From Brenneria populi (lineage in GTDB: Bacteria; Pseudomonadota; Gammaproteobacteria; Enterobacterales; Enterobacteriaceae): 64,000 bases of DNA. The translations under genes were made by a program, and so were the position numbers. Under the pieces are notes generated by a model that worked only from the letters and a program-made list of their open reading frames with translations, ran no database searches and was not told where the DNA came from. Every line of letters starts with the position of its first letter. Within the stretch, counting starts at the first letter, position 1. Of this stretch, positions 44,945 to 53,910 are shown one piece after another. The DNA lies in NCBI RefSeq assembly GCF_036016195.1, contig NZ_JAYWTM010000020.1, positions 1-64,000 of the forward strand, read 5' to 3'.

Positions 44945-45922
44945 ATGAAAAAACTGCTTGTTCTTTTCGCGCTGCTGGCGGGGTTATTGCCGCGGCTCGG
45001 CGCGGCCGACGACAAAGTACGCATCGGCTATTGGACATCCGGCGTCAGCCTCGGCTACGGCTCGGTGCTGGAGAGTCAGGATTTCCTGAAAAAACGCGGC
45101 GTAGACGTCGAGTTCGTTCACTTTCCGGATGTGAATGCGCCGCTGAAAGCGCTGGCGTCCGGCTCCATTGATCTGGCCTTCGGCGCGCCGGTCGCGGGGG
45201 TATTCAGCGTGGCCGCCGAAGGCGTGCCGGTGAAGATTTTCGCCGCCACGCAGCCTGCCGATGTGGCGTTCGTGGTCCCGGAGGGATCGCCCATCACCGA
45301 ATTGTCGCAACTGAAAGGCAAAAAAGTGGGCATGTCGCCAGCGGGTTCCTCCGTGGCGGTCATCGGCACCACCCTGTTGCAGGAAAACGCCGGTATCGCC
45401 GCGCATGAATTTTCGCTGATCGGTGGGAACGAATCGCGCCTGGCGCAGTTCCTCGCGCAGAATCAGGTCGATGCCGCGGCCCTGCGCACCCTGACGGTCA
45501 AGCAGTTGCCGGAGCTGAAATTGCGGGTTATCAGCACCTTTGCCGATGAGTGGAAAAAACTGGCTCACGGCGACGCCCTTCCTTATATCGGCGTGGGCGC
45601 CGCGCGCAGCGAACTGCTCGCCCAGCGGCCGGAAACCGTCGCCAAAGTCATCGCCGCCCTGCGCGATACCCTTGACTGGGGGCGGGCTCACCCGGAAGAC
45701 GTGGTAAAAATCCTCAAGGCAAAGGCCAACCTGCCGGAAGAACAGGCGCGCGCCTACGTCAGCCTGTGGGACCGAATGAATCAGATGTCATTTGAAAGCG
45801 CGGACATCGACACGCTGAAACGCGAGCACGCGGTGCTGTTAAGCAGCGGCTCTATCAAGGGCGGGCTGAATGACGACCTGTTCGATCCCCGCCCCTACCT
45901 TGCCGCGAAAAACCTGAAATAA
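44945..45922 (+). CDS. ABC transporter substrate-binding protein (SsuA/NMT1-like)
   Basis: 325 aa with a signal peptide (KKLLVLFALLAGLLPRLGA). Two-lobe periplasmic-binding fold of the sulfonate/nitrate/thiamine-precursor group: RIGYWTSGVSLGYGSVLES, DVNAPLKALASGSIDLAFG, LKGKKVGMSPAGSS. The ligand cannot be read from sequence; the co-encoded CoA ligase suggests an organic acid or its amide. Confidence 0.9.
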   Translation: MKKLLVLFALLAGLLPRLGAADDKVRIGYWTSGVSLGYGSVLESQDFLKKRGVDVEFVHFPDVNAPLKALASGSIDLAFGAPVAGVFSVAAEGVPVKIFAATQPADVAFVVPEGSPITELSQLKGKKVGMSPAGSSVAVIGTTLLQENAGIAAHEFSLIGGNESRLAQFLAQNQVDAAALRTLTVKQLPELKLRVISTFADEWKKLAHGDALPYIGVGAARSELLAQRPETVAKVIAALRDTLDWGRAHPEDVVKILKAKANLPEEQARAYVSLWDRMNQMSFESADIDTLKREHAVLLSSGSIKGGLNDDLFDPRPYLAAKNLK

Positions 45923-45938
45923 CCCGGAGAACAACACA

Positions 45939-46943
45939 ATGAAAGCGCTGGTATTACAGCAGCACGGCGATCTCGAGCAGCTAAGTATTGATGAAAACAG
46001 AGCCATCCCCCGGCTGCAGGCCGGACATGTCGTGGTGCGCGTCGGGGCATCCTCATTTAACTATCACGATATCTTCACCGTACAGGGCATGCCGGGTATT
46101 AAAGTCCCGCTGCCGGTAATACCGGGGCTGGATCTGGCGGGAACCATCGACGACATCGGGGAAGGCGTAACCGGCTGGAACGTCGGCGATCGGGTGCTGG
46201 TTAACCCGCTGAAGCCGGGCGTCGGTCTGATGGGGGAAATGACCGACGGCGGCATGGCGGAATATGCGCTGGTCGATGAGCGCCAGCTTATCGCGCTGCC
46301 GGACGGCGTAACGTTTGCACAGGCCGCCGCGCTGCCTGCGGCCTATGGCACAGCCCATCGCATGCTAATCACCCATGGCGCCATTAAAACTGGCGACAAA
46401 GTGTTGATCCTCGGCGCCAGCGGCGGCGTCGGCACCGCCTGCGTAGTACTGGCAAAACACCTGGGCGCGGAAGTCACCGCCTGTGCCGGCAGCGATGAAA
46501 AAGCGGCGGCGCTCAAGACCCTCGGCGCGGATCATGTGGTCAACTACCGTGAGCAGGACTTCTCGCGCTGGGCGATTGAAAAATACGGCAAACCGCAGCG
46601 CCGCACTTATGAAGGCGGCGTGGACGTGGTGATCAACTTCACCGGCGGCGACACCTGGCGCCCGTCGCTGAAATGCCTGAAACGTGGCGGCACCCTGCTG
46701 GTATGCGGCGCTACCGCCGGTTATGACCCGCAGGAAGACCTGCGCTACGTCTGGAGTTTCGAGCTGAATATCAAGGGCTCCAATAGCTTCTATGCGGAAA
46801 ATCTGACCGCGCTGCTTGAGATGGTCGCCGCAGGACATATCACCCCGCTGATTGACCGGATACTGCCGCTGGAACAGGCGGTGGAAGGGCTACGGCTGAT
46901 TCGCGACCGCGAAGTGCTGGGCAAAGTGGTCGTCACTCCCTGA
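45939..46943 (+). CDS. MDR-family NAD(P)H:quinone oxidoreductase-like enzyme
   Basis: 334 aa. GroES-like N-terminal domain (HVVVRVGASSFNYHDIFTVQG) and Rossmann domain (VLILGASGGVGTACVVLAKHLGAEV). The catalytic zinc ligands of alcohol dehydrogenases are not evident, so a quinone-reductase or enoyl-reductase type reaction is more likely. CGGAGA precedes the ATG. Third functional layer of the operon after import. Confidence 0.85.
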   Translation: MKALVLQQHGDLEQLSIDENRAIPRLQAGHVVVRVGASSFNYHDIFTVQGMPGIKVPLPVIPGLDLAGTIDDIGEGVTGWNVGDRVLVNPLKPGVGLMGEMTDGGMAEYALVDERQLIALPDGVTFAQAAALPAAYGTAHRMLITHGAIKTGDKVLILGASGGVGTACVVLAKHLGAEVTACAGSDEKAAALKTLGADHVVNYREQDFSRWAIEKYGKPQRRTYEGGVDVVINFTGGDTWRPSLKCLKRGGTLLVCGATAGYDPQEDLRYVWSFELNIKGSNSFYAENLTALLEMVAAGHITPLIDRILPLEQAVEGLRLIRDREVLGKVVVTP

Positions 46944-46956
46944 TTCAGGAGCCAAA

Positions 46957-47367
46957 ATGAACCGACAAGATATCGAACAAAAATTGCTGCAAGGCCCTTA
47001 TCACCAGTGGCTGGGTCTGCGGGTTACGCAGGCGGATGAGGGGGAGATTACCCTGCAGGTGCCTTTTCGCGAGGAGTTTATCGTCAACCCGGCGGGCGGT
47101 TATATCCACGGCGGTATTCTCGCCACGCTCATCGATCTGGCGGCGGACTGGGCGCTGGTCGCCTGGACCGGCAAGGGCGTGCCGACCCTCAACCTGCATG
47201 TGGATTATCACCGCCCGGCGCGCGGCGATCTGACCGTCAAAGCCAAAGTCATTAAACACGGCAGGCTGGCGTCCAGCGCGGAAGCCTGGGTCTATGACGC
47301 GCAAGGCCGCCTGGCGGCCAGCGGACGCGGTCTGTACGCAACGCCGGCGGAACAGGGGGCGGCATGA
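46957..47367 (+). CDS. PaaI-family hotdog thioesterase
   Basis: 136 aa hotdog fold: FIVNPAGGYIHGGILATLIDLAADW carries the HGG motif and the acidic residue of the central helix. It should hydrolyse an acyl-CoA, perhaps as a proofreading or CoA-releasing step for the ligase in this operon. It overlaps the next gene by 4 bp. Confidence 0.88.
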   Translation: MNRQDIEQKLLQGPYHQWLGLRVTQADEGEITLQVPFREEFIVNPAGGYIHGGILATLIDLAADWALVAWTGKGVPTLNLHVDYHRPARGDLTVKAKVIKHGRLASSAEAWVYDAQGRLAASGRGLYATPAEQGAA

Positions 47368-48134
47368 TCCTAAAACTGGATCATCTGGCGATCAACTGCC
47401 GTTTTGCGCTGGATGACAGCGCGGAACTGTTCCGGGCGCTGGGGTTCGCGTTAACGCCCAGGGGGCATCACAGCCTGGGTTCGATCAACCATCTGATTAT
47501 GTTCGCCGACCACTACCTGGAACTGATCGGCCTTCCAGATCCGAGTCAGCCTTTGCGCCGGGAGCTGCTTGATAGCCCGCCCGGTATTGACGGCCTGGTG
47601 TTTGCCAGCGACGATACCGAACGTACGGAAACCACGCTGCGCGCCGCCGGTTTTAACGTGCAGCCGGCGCAGCATTTTTCCCGCGCGGTGGTTAGCGGGG
47701 CGGAAAAAGGCGAAGCCCGCTTCAGCACCCTGCGCCTGGCGCCGGGCAGCTTCAGCGCCGGACGGGTGTACTTCTGTCGGCACCACACTCCGGAATGGGT
47801 ATGGCGCGACGAGTGGCTGCAGCCCGGCGCTATTCGGGCATTAACCGTGGCGGCGCGCGATCCGGAAGCGACCCGCCTTCATTATGCGCGGCTGGGCAGT
47901 ACAAACCTGCTGCGCATCCTCGGCCTCGCGGAATGGCAGGCGCAATACGGTGATTTGCTGACGCTGGCGGACGATCGCGCAAGCCGTTTCGCCGCGATTC
48001 ATATCGCCGGCAGAGATACCGGCGCGCTGGCGGCGGCGGCGCAACGCCTCCATTTCCCCCTGAAACGACAACGCGGGCGGCTGGCCGTAGCCATCCCTGC
48101 GCTGGCGCTGGTGCTGGAGTTTAACGATGCCTGA
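47364..48134 (+). CDS. Glyoxalase-like (VOC) protein
   Basis: 256 aa. Starts MILKLDHLAINCRF, the first VOC strand with a metal-ligand His, followed by GFALTPRGHHSLGSINHLIMF and a second module from about residue 130. Metal-dependent isomerase, lyase or dioxygenase chemistry is possible. It overlaps the ligase gene by 8 bp. Confidence 0.82.
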   Translation: MILKLDHLAINCRFALDDSAELFRALGFALTPRGHHSLGSINHLIMFADHYLELIGLPDPSQPLRRELLDSPPGIDGLVFASDDTERTETTLRAAGFNVQPAQHFSRAVVSGAEKGEARFSTLRLAPGSFSAGRVYFCRHHTPEWVWRDEWLQPGAIRALTVAARDPEATRLHYARLGSTNLLRILGLAEWQAQYGDLLTLADDRASRFAAIHIAGRDTGALAAAAQRLHFPLKRQRGRLAVAIPALALVLEFNDA

Positions 48135-49650
48135 CGCCCGCTTATTAACGCCGCCGGACAACCTGGGCGCGTTCCAGATCACGCCGCGCCATCGCGATCG
48201 GACCGCGTTCATCGTCCCGCTCGCCGACGGCGCGCGCCGGGAAATGACATTCGGTCAGCTGGATGCGCAGGCCGACGCCATCGGCCGCGGCCTGCGGCAA
48301 TTTTCCTGGCCTGCGGGGACGCGGGTGGCGATCCTCGCACGCAACTCCATCGACTATATCGCCAGCCTGCTGGGAATTATGCGCACCGGTTTAGTGGCGG
48401 TCCCCATCAACTTTCGTTTCCCGGCGGACACCATTGAACGCATTCTGGCGGACAGCGGCAGCCGCCTGTTGCTGGGCGATAGGGATCAGCTTGCCCGTAT
48501 CGACGGCGATCTTCCCCGGGTAAGCTTTGGCGCGGAGCTGAAGGCGCTGCGCCAGGCCGGCGAGCCGTCCCGCTTTACGCCGGGCGCCGACGACCTCGCC
48601 CTAATGCTGTACACCTCCGGCTCCACCGGGGTGCCGAAAGGCGTGCGCCTGACGCACGCCAGCCAGCGCTGGGTGGTGGCGACCCGCCTGGCGGCCCGGG
48701 AATTAACCGGGGAGCGCGTGCTGATTGCCGCGCCGTTCTACCATATGAATGCGCTGGCTCTGGCGCTGCTGACGCTGGCCAGCCAGGTGGCGACCGTATT
48801 GCTGCCGCAATTTGACGCGCGCGCCTATCTCCAGGCGGTCGGCCGCTACCGCTGCACCTGGCTCACCGCCGTACCGCCGATGCTGGCCATGATGTTGCAG
48901 GAAAAAGATCTGCTGGCAGAGCTCGATCTCTCCTGCGTGCGCGCCATCCGCATGGGATCTGCCCCCGTGAGCGACAGTCTGTATCAGTCGCTGCGCCGCT
49001 GGCTGCCGCAGGCGCGCATTATTAATGCCTATGGCACCACAGAAGCCGGGCCGGTGGTGTTCGCCCCTCATCCACAGGGGGTGAGCGCCCCCGCCGGCTC
49101 GCCCGGTTATCCTCACGCCGCCGTCGACGTGCGGCTGCGCAACGGCGCCGGCGAGCCGGCGGACGAAGGCGTGCTGGAAATAAAAAGCCCGGCGCTGATG
49201 CAGGGCTACCATCAACGCCCGGACCTGCCGTCCCCCTTCACGGATGACGGCTATTACATTACCGGCGATGTATTCCGCCGCGACGAACAGGGTTTCTTCC
49301 GGTTCGTCGGGCGCCACGACGATATGTTCGTCTGCGGCGGCGAAAATATCTGGCCTGGCGAAGTCGAAAAACTATTGGAAAGTCACCCGCAGGTGCAACA
49401 GGCTTGCGTGGTGCCGGTGGCGGATGATATCAAAGGCCAAAAACCGGTCGCCTGGGTGATCCCGCGAGCCGGAGAAAACCCTGCCCCGCAGGCGCTGAAA
49501 ACCTGGATGCTGCAACGGGGACCGGCATACCTACACCCGCGCTGCATTTGGCTCACCGACCGCTTCCCGCTGGCGGGCACCAATAAAGTCGACCGCCGGG
49601 CGTTACAGGCATCGGCGGAACAACGCGTACAAAAAGGGGAACAACCATGA
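48127..49650 (+). CDS. AMP-dependent acyl-CoA ligase
   Basis: 507 aa ANL-superfamily enzyme. P-loop LMLYTSGSTGVPKGVRLTH, INAYGTTEAGPVVF, hinge YYITGDVFRRDEQGFFRFVGR, GGENIWPGEVE and C-terminal catalytic Lys in GTNKVDRRAL. It activates a carboxylic acid as acyl-AMP and then acyl-CoA. Substrate unknown. Coupled to the GGT-like gene by an ATGA overlap. Confidence 0.9.
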   Translation: MPDARLLTPPDNLGAFQITPRHRDRTAFIVPLADGARREMTFGQLDAQADAIGRGLRQFSWPAGTRVAILARNSIDYIASLLGIMRTGLVAVPINFRFPADTIERILADSGSRLLLGDRDQLARIDGDLPRVSFGAELKALRQAGEPSRFTPGADDLALMLYTSGSTGVPKGVRLTHASQRWVVATRLAARELTGERVLIAAPFYHMNALALALLTLASQVATVLLPQFDARAYLQAVGRYRCTWLTAVPPMLAMMLQEKDLLAELDLSCVRAIRMGSAPVSDSLYQSLRRWLPQARIINAYGTTEAGPVVFAPHPQGVSAPAGSPGYPHAAVDVRLRNGAGEPADEGVLEIKSPALMQGYHQRPDLPSPFTDDGYYITGDVFRRDEQGFFRFVGRHDDMFVCGGENIWPGEVEKLLESHPQVQQACVVPVADDIKGQKPVAWVIPRAGENPAPQALKTWMLQRGPAYLHPRCIWLTDRFPLAGTNKVDRRALQASAEQRVQKGEQP

Positions 49651-51269
49651 CCTTTAACTGGCACAACCCATATCTCACGCCGCGCACGCCGGTGTTTGCA
49701 CGCAACATCGTCTCCACCTCGCACCCGCTGGCGGCGATGGCGGGCAACCGTATATTACTGGAAGGGGGCAACGCGGCGGATGCCGCCATCGCCGCCGCCG
49801 CCGCGCTAACGGTCGTGGAACCGGTATCAAACGGACTGGGCAGCGATGCCTTTGCGCTAATCTGGGCCGGCGGGCGGCTGCACGGCCTGAATGCGTCCGG
49901 CCCGGCGCCCGCGGCCTGGGATGTAAGCTATTTTCGCCGCCGTTACGGCGACGATGCGCAAGGGTTGGCAAACCGCCCGGAACGCGGCTGGGATGCGGTT
50001 ACCGTACCGGGGGCCGTCGCGGGTTGGGAAGCGCTGCATCGCCGTTTCGGCAAACTGCCGTTCTCCCACCTGATGCACGGCGCCATTGAGATCGCGGAGC
50101 GCGGCGTAACGCTGGCGCCGATGGTGGCGCGCAAATGGCGGGCCGCCGTGCCGATCCTTGCGCAACAACCCGGCTTTGCCGATGCATTTATGCCCGACGG
50201 GCGCGCGCCGCGGACCGGCGAGCTATTTCGCTTTCCGTCGGCTGCGAAAACCCTGCGTCTGCTGGCCGAGCAAGGCGCGCGGGCGTTTTATGAAGGTGAA
50301 ATCGCCGACGCCATCGTTCAATGGTCACAGCAAACCGGCGGCAGTCTGACATCGCAGGATTTGCGGGCATATCGCCCTGAGTGGGTGACGCCGGTCAGCC
50401 AGCGGTATCGCGGTTATGAGCTTCATGAGATCCCCCCGAACGGACAGGGTATCGCGGCGCTGATTGCGCTGGGGATTCTGGAGCAGTTCGATCTGGCGAG
50501 CCTGGCGCCGGATGACGCGGACGCCCAGCATCTGCAAATCGAGGCGATGAAACTGGCCTTCGCCGATGTATACCGTTACGTGGCCGATCCCGCGTCGATG
50601 GAGGTAACGCCCCAGCAGATGCTGGACGGCAGTTACCTCAAACAGCGCGCCGCAAAAATTGACCCGGCCCGCGCCAGCCTGCCGACGGCGGGAATGCCGC
50701 GCAGCGGCGGCACCGTATATCTGACCGCCGCCGATGAAAACGGCATGATGGTGTCGTTTATTCAGTCCAACTATATGGGATTTGGTTCGGGGGTGGTGGT
50801 GCCCGGGTATGGCGTCAGTCTGCAAAACCGGGGGGCAGGATTCTCCAGCGATCCGCAATCGGCCAATGCGGTGGCACCGGGGAAACGCCCTTTTCATACT
50901 ATAATCCCGGCGTTTCTGACCAGAGATGGGCAACCGCAGATGAGTTTTGGCGTTATGGGGGGCGATATGCAGCCCCAGGGGCATGTGCAAGCCATCGTCA
51001 GAATGCTGGATTTTCATCAGCAGCCGCAGGCCGCCTGCGATGCGCCTCGCTGGAAAATCAACCGGGATTTCACCCTTGATCTGGAAAGTCGTTTTGACCC
51101 GACGGTAGCGCAACGCTTGCAGGATCGCGGGCACCGGTTAAAAGCCATCGATGACCCTTATATGGATTTTGGCGCAGGGCAATTTATCTGGCGACTGTCG
51201 GATAACCCTAATCACGGCTATGTCGCCGCCAGCGACAGCCGACGGGACGGGCAGGCGTTGGGATTTTGA
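49647..51269 (+). CDS. Gamma-glutamyltransferase-like N-terminal-nucleophile hydrolase
   Basis: 540 aa. GGT fold with the early NAADAAIAAAAALTVVEP motif and the autoprocessing region RSGGTVYLTAADENGMMVSF, where Thr356 is the expected nucleophile released by self-cleavage, and later NRGAGFS and FGVMGGDMQPQGH. Unlike classical GGT it has no signal peptide (MTFNWHNPYLTPRTPVF), so it should act in the cytoplasm. Possible role: hydrolysing an amide or gamma-glutamyl conjugate imported by the ABC system before CoA activation. Last gene of the operon. Confidence 0.9.
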   Translation: MTFNWHNPYLTPRTPVFARNIVSTSHPLAAMAGNRILLEGGNAADAAIAAAAALTVVEPVSNGLGSDAFALIWAGGRLHGLNASGPAPAAWDVSYFRRRYGDDAQGLANRPERGWDAVTVPGAVAGWEALHRRFGKLPFSHLMHGAIEIAERGVTLAPMVARKWRAAVPILAQQPGFADAFMPDGRAPRTGELFRFPSAAKTLRLLAEQGARAFYEGEIADAIVQWSQQTGGSLTSQDLRAYRPEWVTPVSQRYRGYELHEIPPNGQGIAALIALGILEQFDLASLAPDDADAQHLQIEAMKLAFADVYRYVADPASMEVTPQQMLDGSYLKQRAAKIDPARASLPTAGMPRSGGTVYLTAADENGMMVSFIQSNYMGFGSGVVVPGYGVSLQNRGAGFSSDPQSANAVAPGKRPFHTIIPAFLTRDGQPQMSFGVMGGDMQPQGHVQAIVRMLDFHQQPQAACDAPRWKINRDFTLDLESRFDPTVAQRLQDRGHRLKAIDDPYMDFGAGQFIWRLSDNPNHGYVAASDSRRDGQALGF

Positions 51270-51275
51270 TAAAAG

Positions 51276-51467
51276 GTGGAAAAGGCCGAGATGCCGCCGG
51301 CGGCGGCGCGCCCCAGGCCCGCAGCGAAAAAACGGGAAAGCGCGCAAACGCAAGAGCCGCAGAAAAAAACGCAGCAGCAACAGATGGCATCGCCGCAGGC
51401 GGTTCAGGCGCAGGTTACCTCGTCGAACCGCAACGCGGTGAGCCTCATGCTGGAGTATGCGTTTTAA
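51276..51467 (+). pseudogene. Possible remnant of an outer-membrane protein gene
   Basis: Frame of 63 codons beginning 6 bp after the GGT-like gene. The first part is low complexity (Ala, Pro, Lys, Gln rich) and the last residues, NRNAVSLMLEYAF, have the alternating pattern and terminal Phe of an outer-membrane beta-barrel. There is no signal peptide. It may be the fused tail of a deleted porin gene or a chance frame. Confidence 0.2.
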
Positions 51468-51509
51468 AACGTCCGCGCGCAGCGTCCTGAGTAAAAACCG
51501 GCGAACTTG

Positions 51510-51536
51510 CCGACGCGCAAAGTCTGCGCCCGTCGG
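51510..51536. terminator. Terminator between the catabolic and arn operons
   Basis: CCGACG / CGTCGG outer stem with an inner GCGCA/TGCGC pairing, between two convergent operons, followed by ATTTAAC on the plus strand. Likely bidirectional. Confidence 0.5.
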
Positions 51537-51551
51537 ATTTAACGTGTGCCG

Positions 51552-51929
51552 TCAAGAAGCGGCCTTCTTGGGCCGGACACCCATGCACAGCAGGCCCAGC
51601 AGGATCAGCGCGACGCCGGCCAGCGCTCCCGGATGAAAGGGTTCGGCGAACGCCGGCAGTAAAATGGCCAGCAGCCACACCAGCACATAGCTCAGGCTAA
51701 GCACCGGATAGGCGCGGCTCAGAGGCAGCCGCCGCAAGGCGAGCAGCCAGCACAGCATGGAAAACCCGTAGGCGGTTAATCCCGCGAACAGCGCCAGCGC
51801 AGGCCGCGGCGAAAGGCGCCATTCGGCGATGGCATCCAGGCCCGGCAGCCGAACCATCGCCCAGCGCAGCGCCAGCTGCGCGGCCGTAACCAACAGAACG
51901 CTGCACAGCGCCAGCCGATATCCCTTCAT
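51552..51929 (-). CDS. arnF: Undecaprenyl-phosphate-aminoarabinose flippase subunit ArnF
   Basis: 125 aa from ATG 51929 (MKGYRLALCSVLLVTAAQ); the frame is open much further upstream over arnE, but the family start is here. Four helices of the EmrE-like fold (YAFPVLSLSY-like segment AYPVLSLSYVLVWLLA). With ArnE it moves undecaprenyl-phosphate-L-Ara4N across the inner membrane. Its start overlaps the arnE stop. Confidence 0.93.
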   Translation of the reverse strand: MKGYRLALCSVLLVTAAQLALRWAMVRLPGLDAIAEWRLSPRPALALFAGLTAYGFSMLCWLLALRRLPLSRAYPVLSLSYVLVWLLAILLPAFAEPFHPGALAGVALILLGLLCMGVRPKKAAS

Positions 51930-52255
51930 GCGTAACTCCCGATCACCGCCACGCCCGCCACAATCAGCAATGTTCCAACCCACTGGATGCGGGACATTTT
52001 TTCGCGCCAGAAGAGCCTGGCCGCTACGGCCACCAGCATAAAATTGACGCTCAGCATCGGATACGCCAGGCTTACCGGCAGACGCTGCAGCACCAGCAGC
52101 CATACCGCCATGCCGCAGCCCAGAAAACCCAGACTGGCCAGCAGCCAGCCTGTCAGCCGGGAGCGCTTCACCTGGCGCGCCGCCTGTTTCTGGCATATCT
52201 GACCGGCGCAGCTCAGCAGGCAGGTCAGCAGCACAAGGAGCAGGCTCAGCTTCAT
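51926..52255 (-). CDS. arnE: Undecaprenyl-phosphate-aminoarabinose flippase subunit ArnE
   Basis: 109 aa small multidrug-resistance-type protein with four helices (LVLLTCLLSCAGQICQKQA; PVSLAYPMLSVNFMLVAVAARLFW). Partner of ArnF. Overlaps arnT and arnF by 4 bp each. Confidence 0.94.
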   Translation of the reverse strand: MKLSLLLVLLTCLLSCAGQICQKQAARQVKRSRLTGWLLASLGFLGCGMAVWLLVLQRLPVSLAYPMLSVNFMLVAVAARLFWREKMSRIQWVGTLLIVAGVAVIGSYA

Positions 52256-53910
52256 GGCGCGGCGCGGTATTGCAGAAACAGCATTTTATCCGCGCGATAG
52301 GCGGCATCGGCCGGCGGCAGGTCGGCGGGCGTCGGTTCGTCGCGATCCATCAGCAACACCAGCGAAACCGTTCCCTGTTTACGATGCGCGGCCAGCCAGC
52401 AAGGGAAATCGGCTTTACCAATGTAACGTGAGCGCGCATCCGGGTAACTCAGCCCATACTGAAGCTCGCCCTGTTTATCATAGAAAAGCATATCGCTGCG
52501 CCTGAGCGTCCAGGCGATGGCGGACGCAATACCGGGATTATCGCTCAGAATATAACGGCTGCCGGCGAGACGGTCGGCGATACCGCCGATAAAGGCCTGA
52601 GGCTGCTTGCCGTTGCGCACGCTTTCCGGTATCGCCGCGCCGACGCAGAGCGCCAGCGCCAGCGGGCAGAGCGCGGCTGCCAGCCAGCGCCCATTCTGCG
52701 GCTTCAGGCTTAACGCTCCGCCTAAGGCCCAGCCGGCGAAGCAAGCAACCGCTAACGCCAGAGGCATCATCTCATGCCACCGGTAAAGCGGATGGCGGCC
52801 AACGCCCCAGGGCGCCAGCGCCAGCAGCAGGGCCGCCATGCCCGCGCAGCCGAACAGTATATTAATCCAGGCGTTTATCCTCAGGATGTTAGCGGCCCGC
52901 CCGACCAGCGCGTGGCCGTAATGGGCCATCAGAATCGCCAGGGGCGCGAAACAGGGGAGGATATAGGTCAGCAGCTTGCCTCGGGCGATGCTGAAGAACA
53001 GCAGCGGCATAACCACCCAGCAGAGCAGATACAGCCCGCCGCAAGAGTCGAAGCGTTGGCGCCAGCCCAGATAAAGCGCGCCCGGAAGCAGCGCCAGCCA
53101 GGGAAGCGCCCCCGCCAGCAGCACGGGGAGGTAATACCAGAACGGCGCGTTGTGCTGGGCATCCGACTCGGCGAAACGCTGGATATGTTCAACCCAGAAA
53201 AAGTAGCGCCAGAAATCCGGCTGCTGTTGCTGAATAGCCAGCGCCCAGGGCGCGCTCAGCAGCGCGGCGCTTAACACGGCCAGCGGTCCGTAAACCAGCA
53301 GCTCCCTGAAGCGTCGATGCCAAAGCGCCCAGGGGACAATCGCCAGCACCGGCACGGCCAGCGCCAGAAAGCCTTTCGTCATAAACCCCATACCGCAGGC
53401 CAAACCCAGCAGCAGATAGCGCAGCGCGCGCTGTTTTACGCTAACGGCTTCGGCGGCAAACCAGTAGCTGCACATTGCGGCGATCAGCCACAGCGACAGC
53501 ATGGGATCGAGCACCGCATAGGTTCCCACGCCGTAAACCAGCAGCGAGGTAAGCCATATGACGCTGGCGGTCAGCGCAAGCGCGCGCCCGGCATAGATGC
53601 GGCGTCCCAGCCAATACACCAGAAGCGCGCTCAGGAGCGTGGAAAATGCGGAGCCGATACGCACCGCAAAGTTATTGTGGCCAAACAGCCACTGCCCGAC
53701 CGTGTTGAACCAGTAACCGGCGATCGGCTTCTCAAAATAACGCAGGTCAAAGAAATGCGGCGCAACCCAGTTGCCGTTTTGCAACATCTCCCGGCTTATT
53801 TCCGCATAGCGCGTTTCATCGGGTTGCCAGAGCGATCTGAACTCCAGCGGAACCAGGTAATACAGAATCAAGAGGACAAGCAGGAGGAAACCTTTGCCAG
53901 CCGTCGTCAT
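52252..53910 (-). CDS. arnT: Undecaprenyl phosphate-alpha-L-Ara4N transferase
   Basis: 552 aa GT83-type integral membrane transferase with about a dozen helices. Conserved periplasmic DE-type loop WQPDETRYAEISREMLQNGNW and YFEKPIAGYW. It moves L-Ara4N to lipid A phosphates, lowering the negative charge and giving resistance to polymyxin and cationic peptides. Overlaps arnD and arnE. Confidence 0.96.
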   Translation of the reverse strand: MTTAGKGFLLLVLLILYYLVPLEFRSLWQPDETRYAEISREMLQNGNWVAPHFFDLRYFEKPIAGYWFNTVGQWLFGHNNFAVRIGSAFSTLLSALLVYWLGRRIYAGRALALTASVIWLTSLLVYGVGTYAVLDPMLSLWLIAAMCSYWFAAEAVSVKQRALRYLLLGLACGMGFMTKGFLALAVPVLAIVPWALWHRRFRELLVYGPLAVLSAALLSAPWALAIQQQQPDFWRYFFWVEHIQRFAESDAQHNAPFWYYLPVLLAGALPWLALLPGALYLGWRQRFDSCGGLYLLCWVVMPLLFFSIARGKLLTYILPCFAPLAILMAHYGHALVGRAANILRINAWINILFGCAGMAALLLALAPWGVGRHPLYRWHEMMPLALAVACFAGWALGGALSLKPQNGRWLAAALCPLALALCVGAAIPESVRNGKQPQAFIGGIADRLAGSRYILSDNPGIASAIAWTLRRSDMLFYDKQGELQYGLSYPDARSRYIGKADFPCWLAAHRKQGTVSLVLLMDRDEPTPADLPPADAAYRADKMLFLQYRAAP

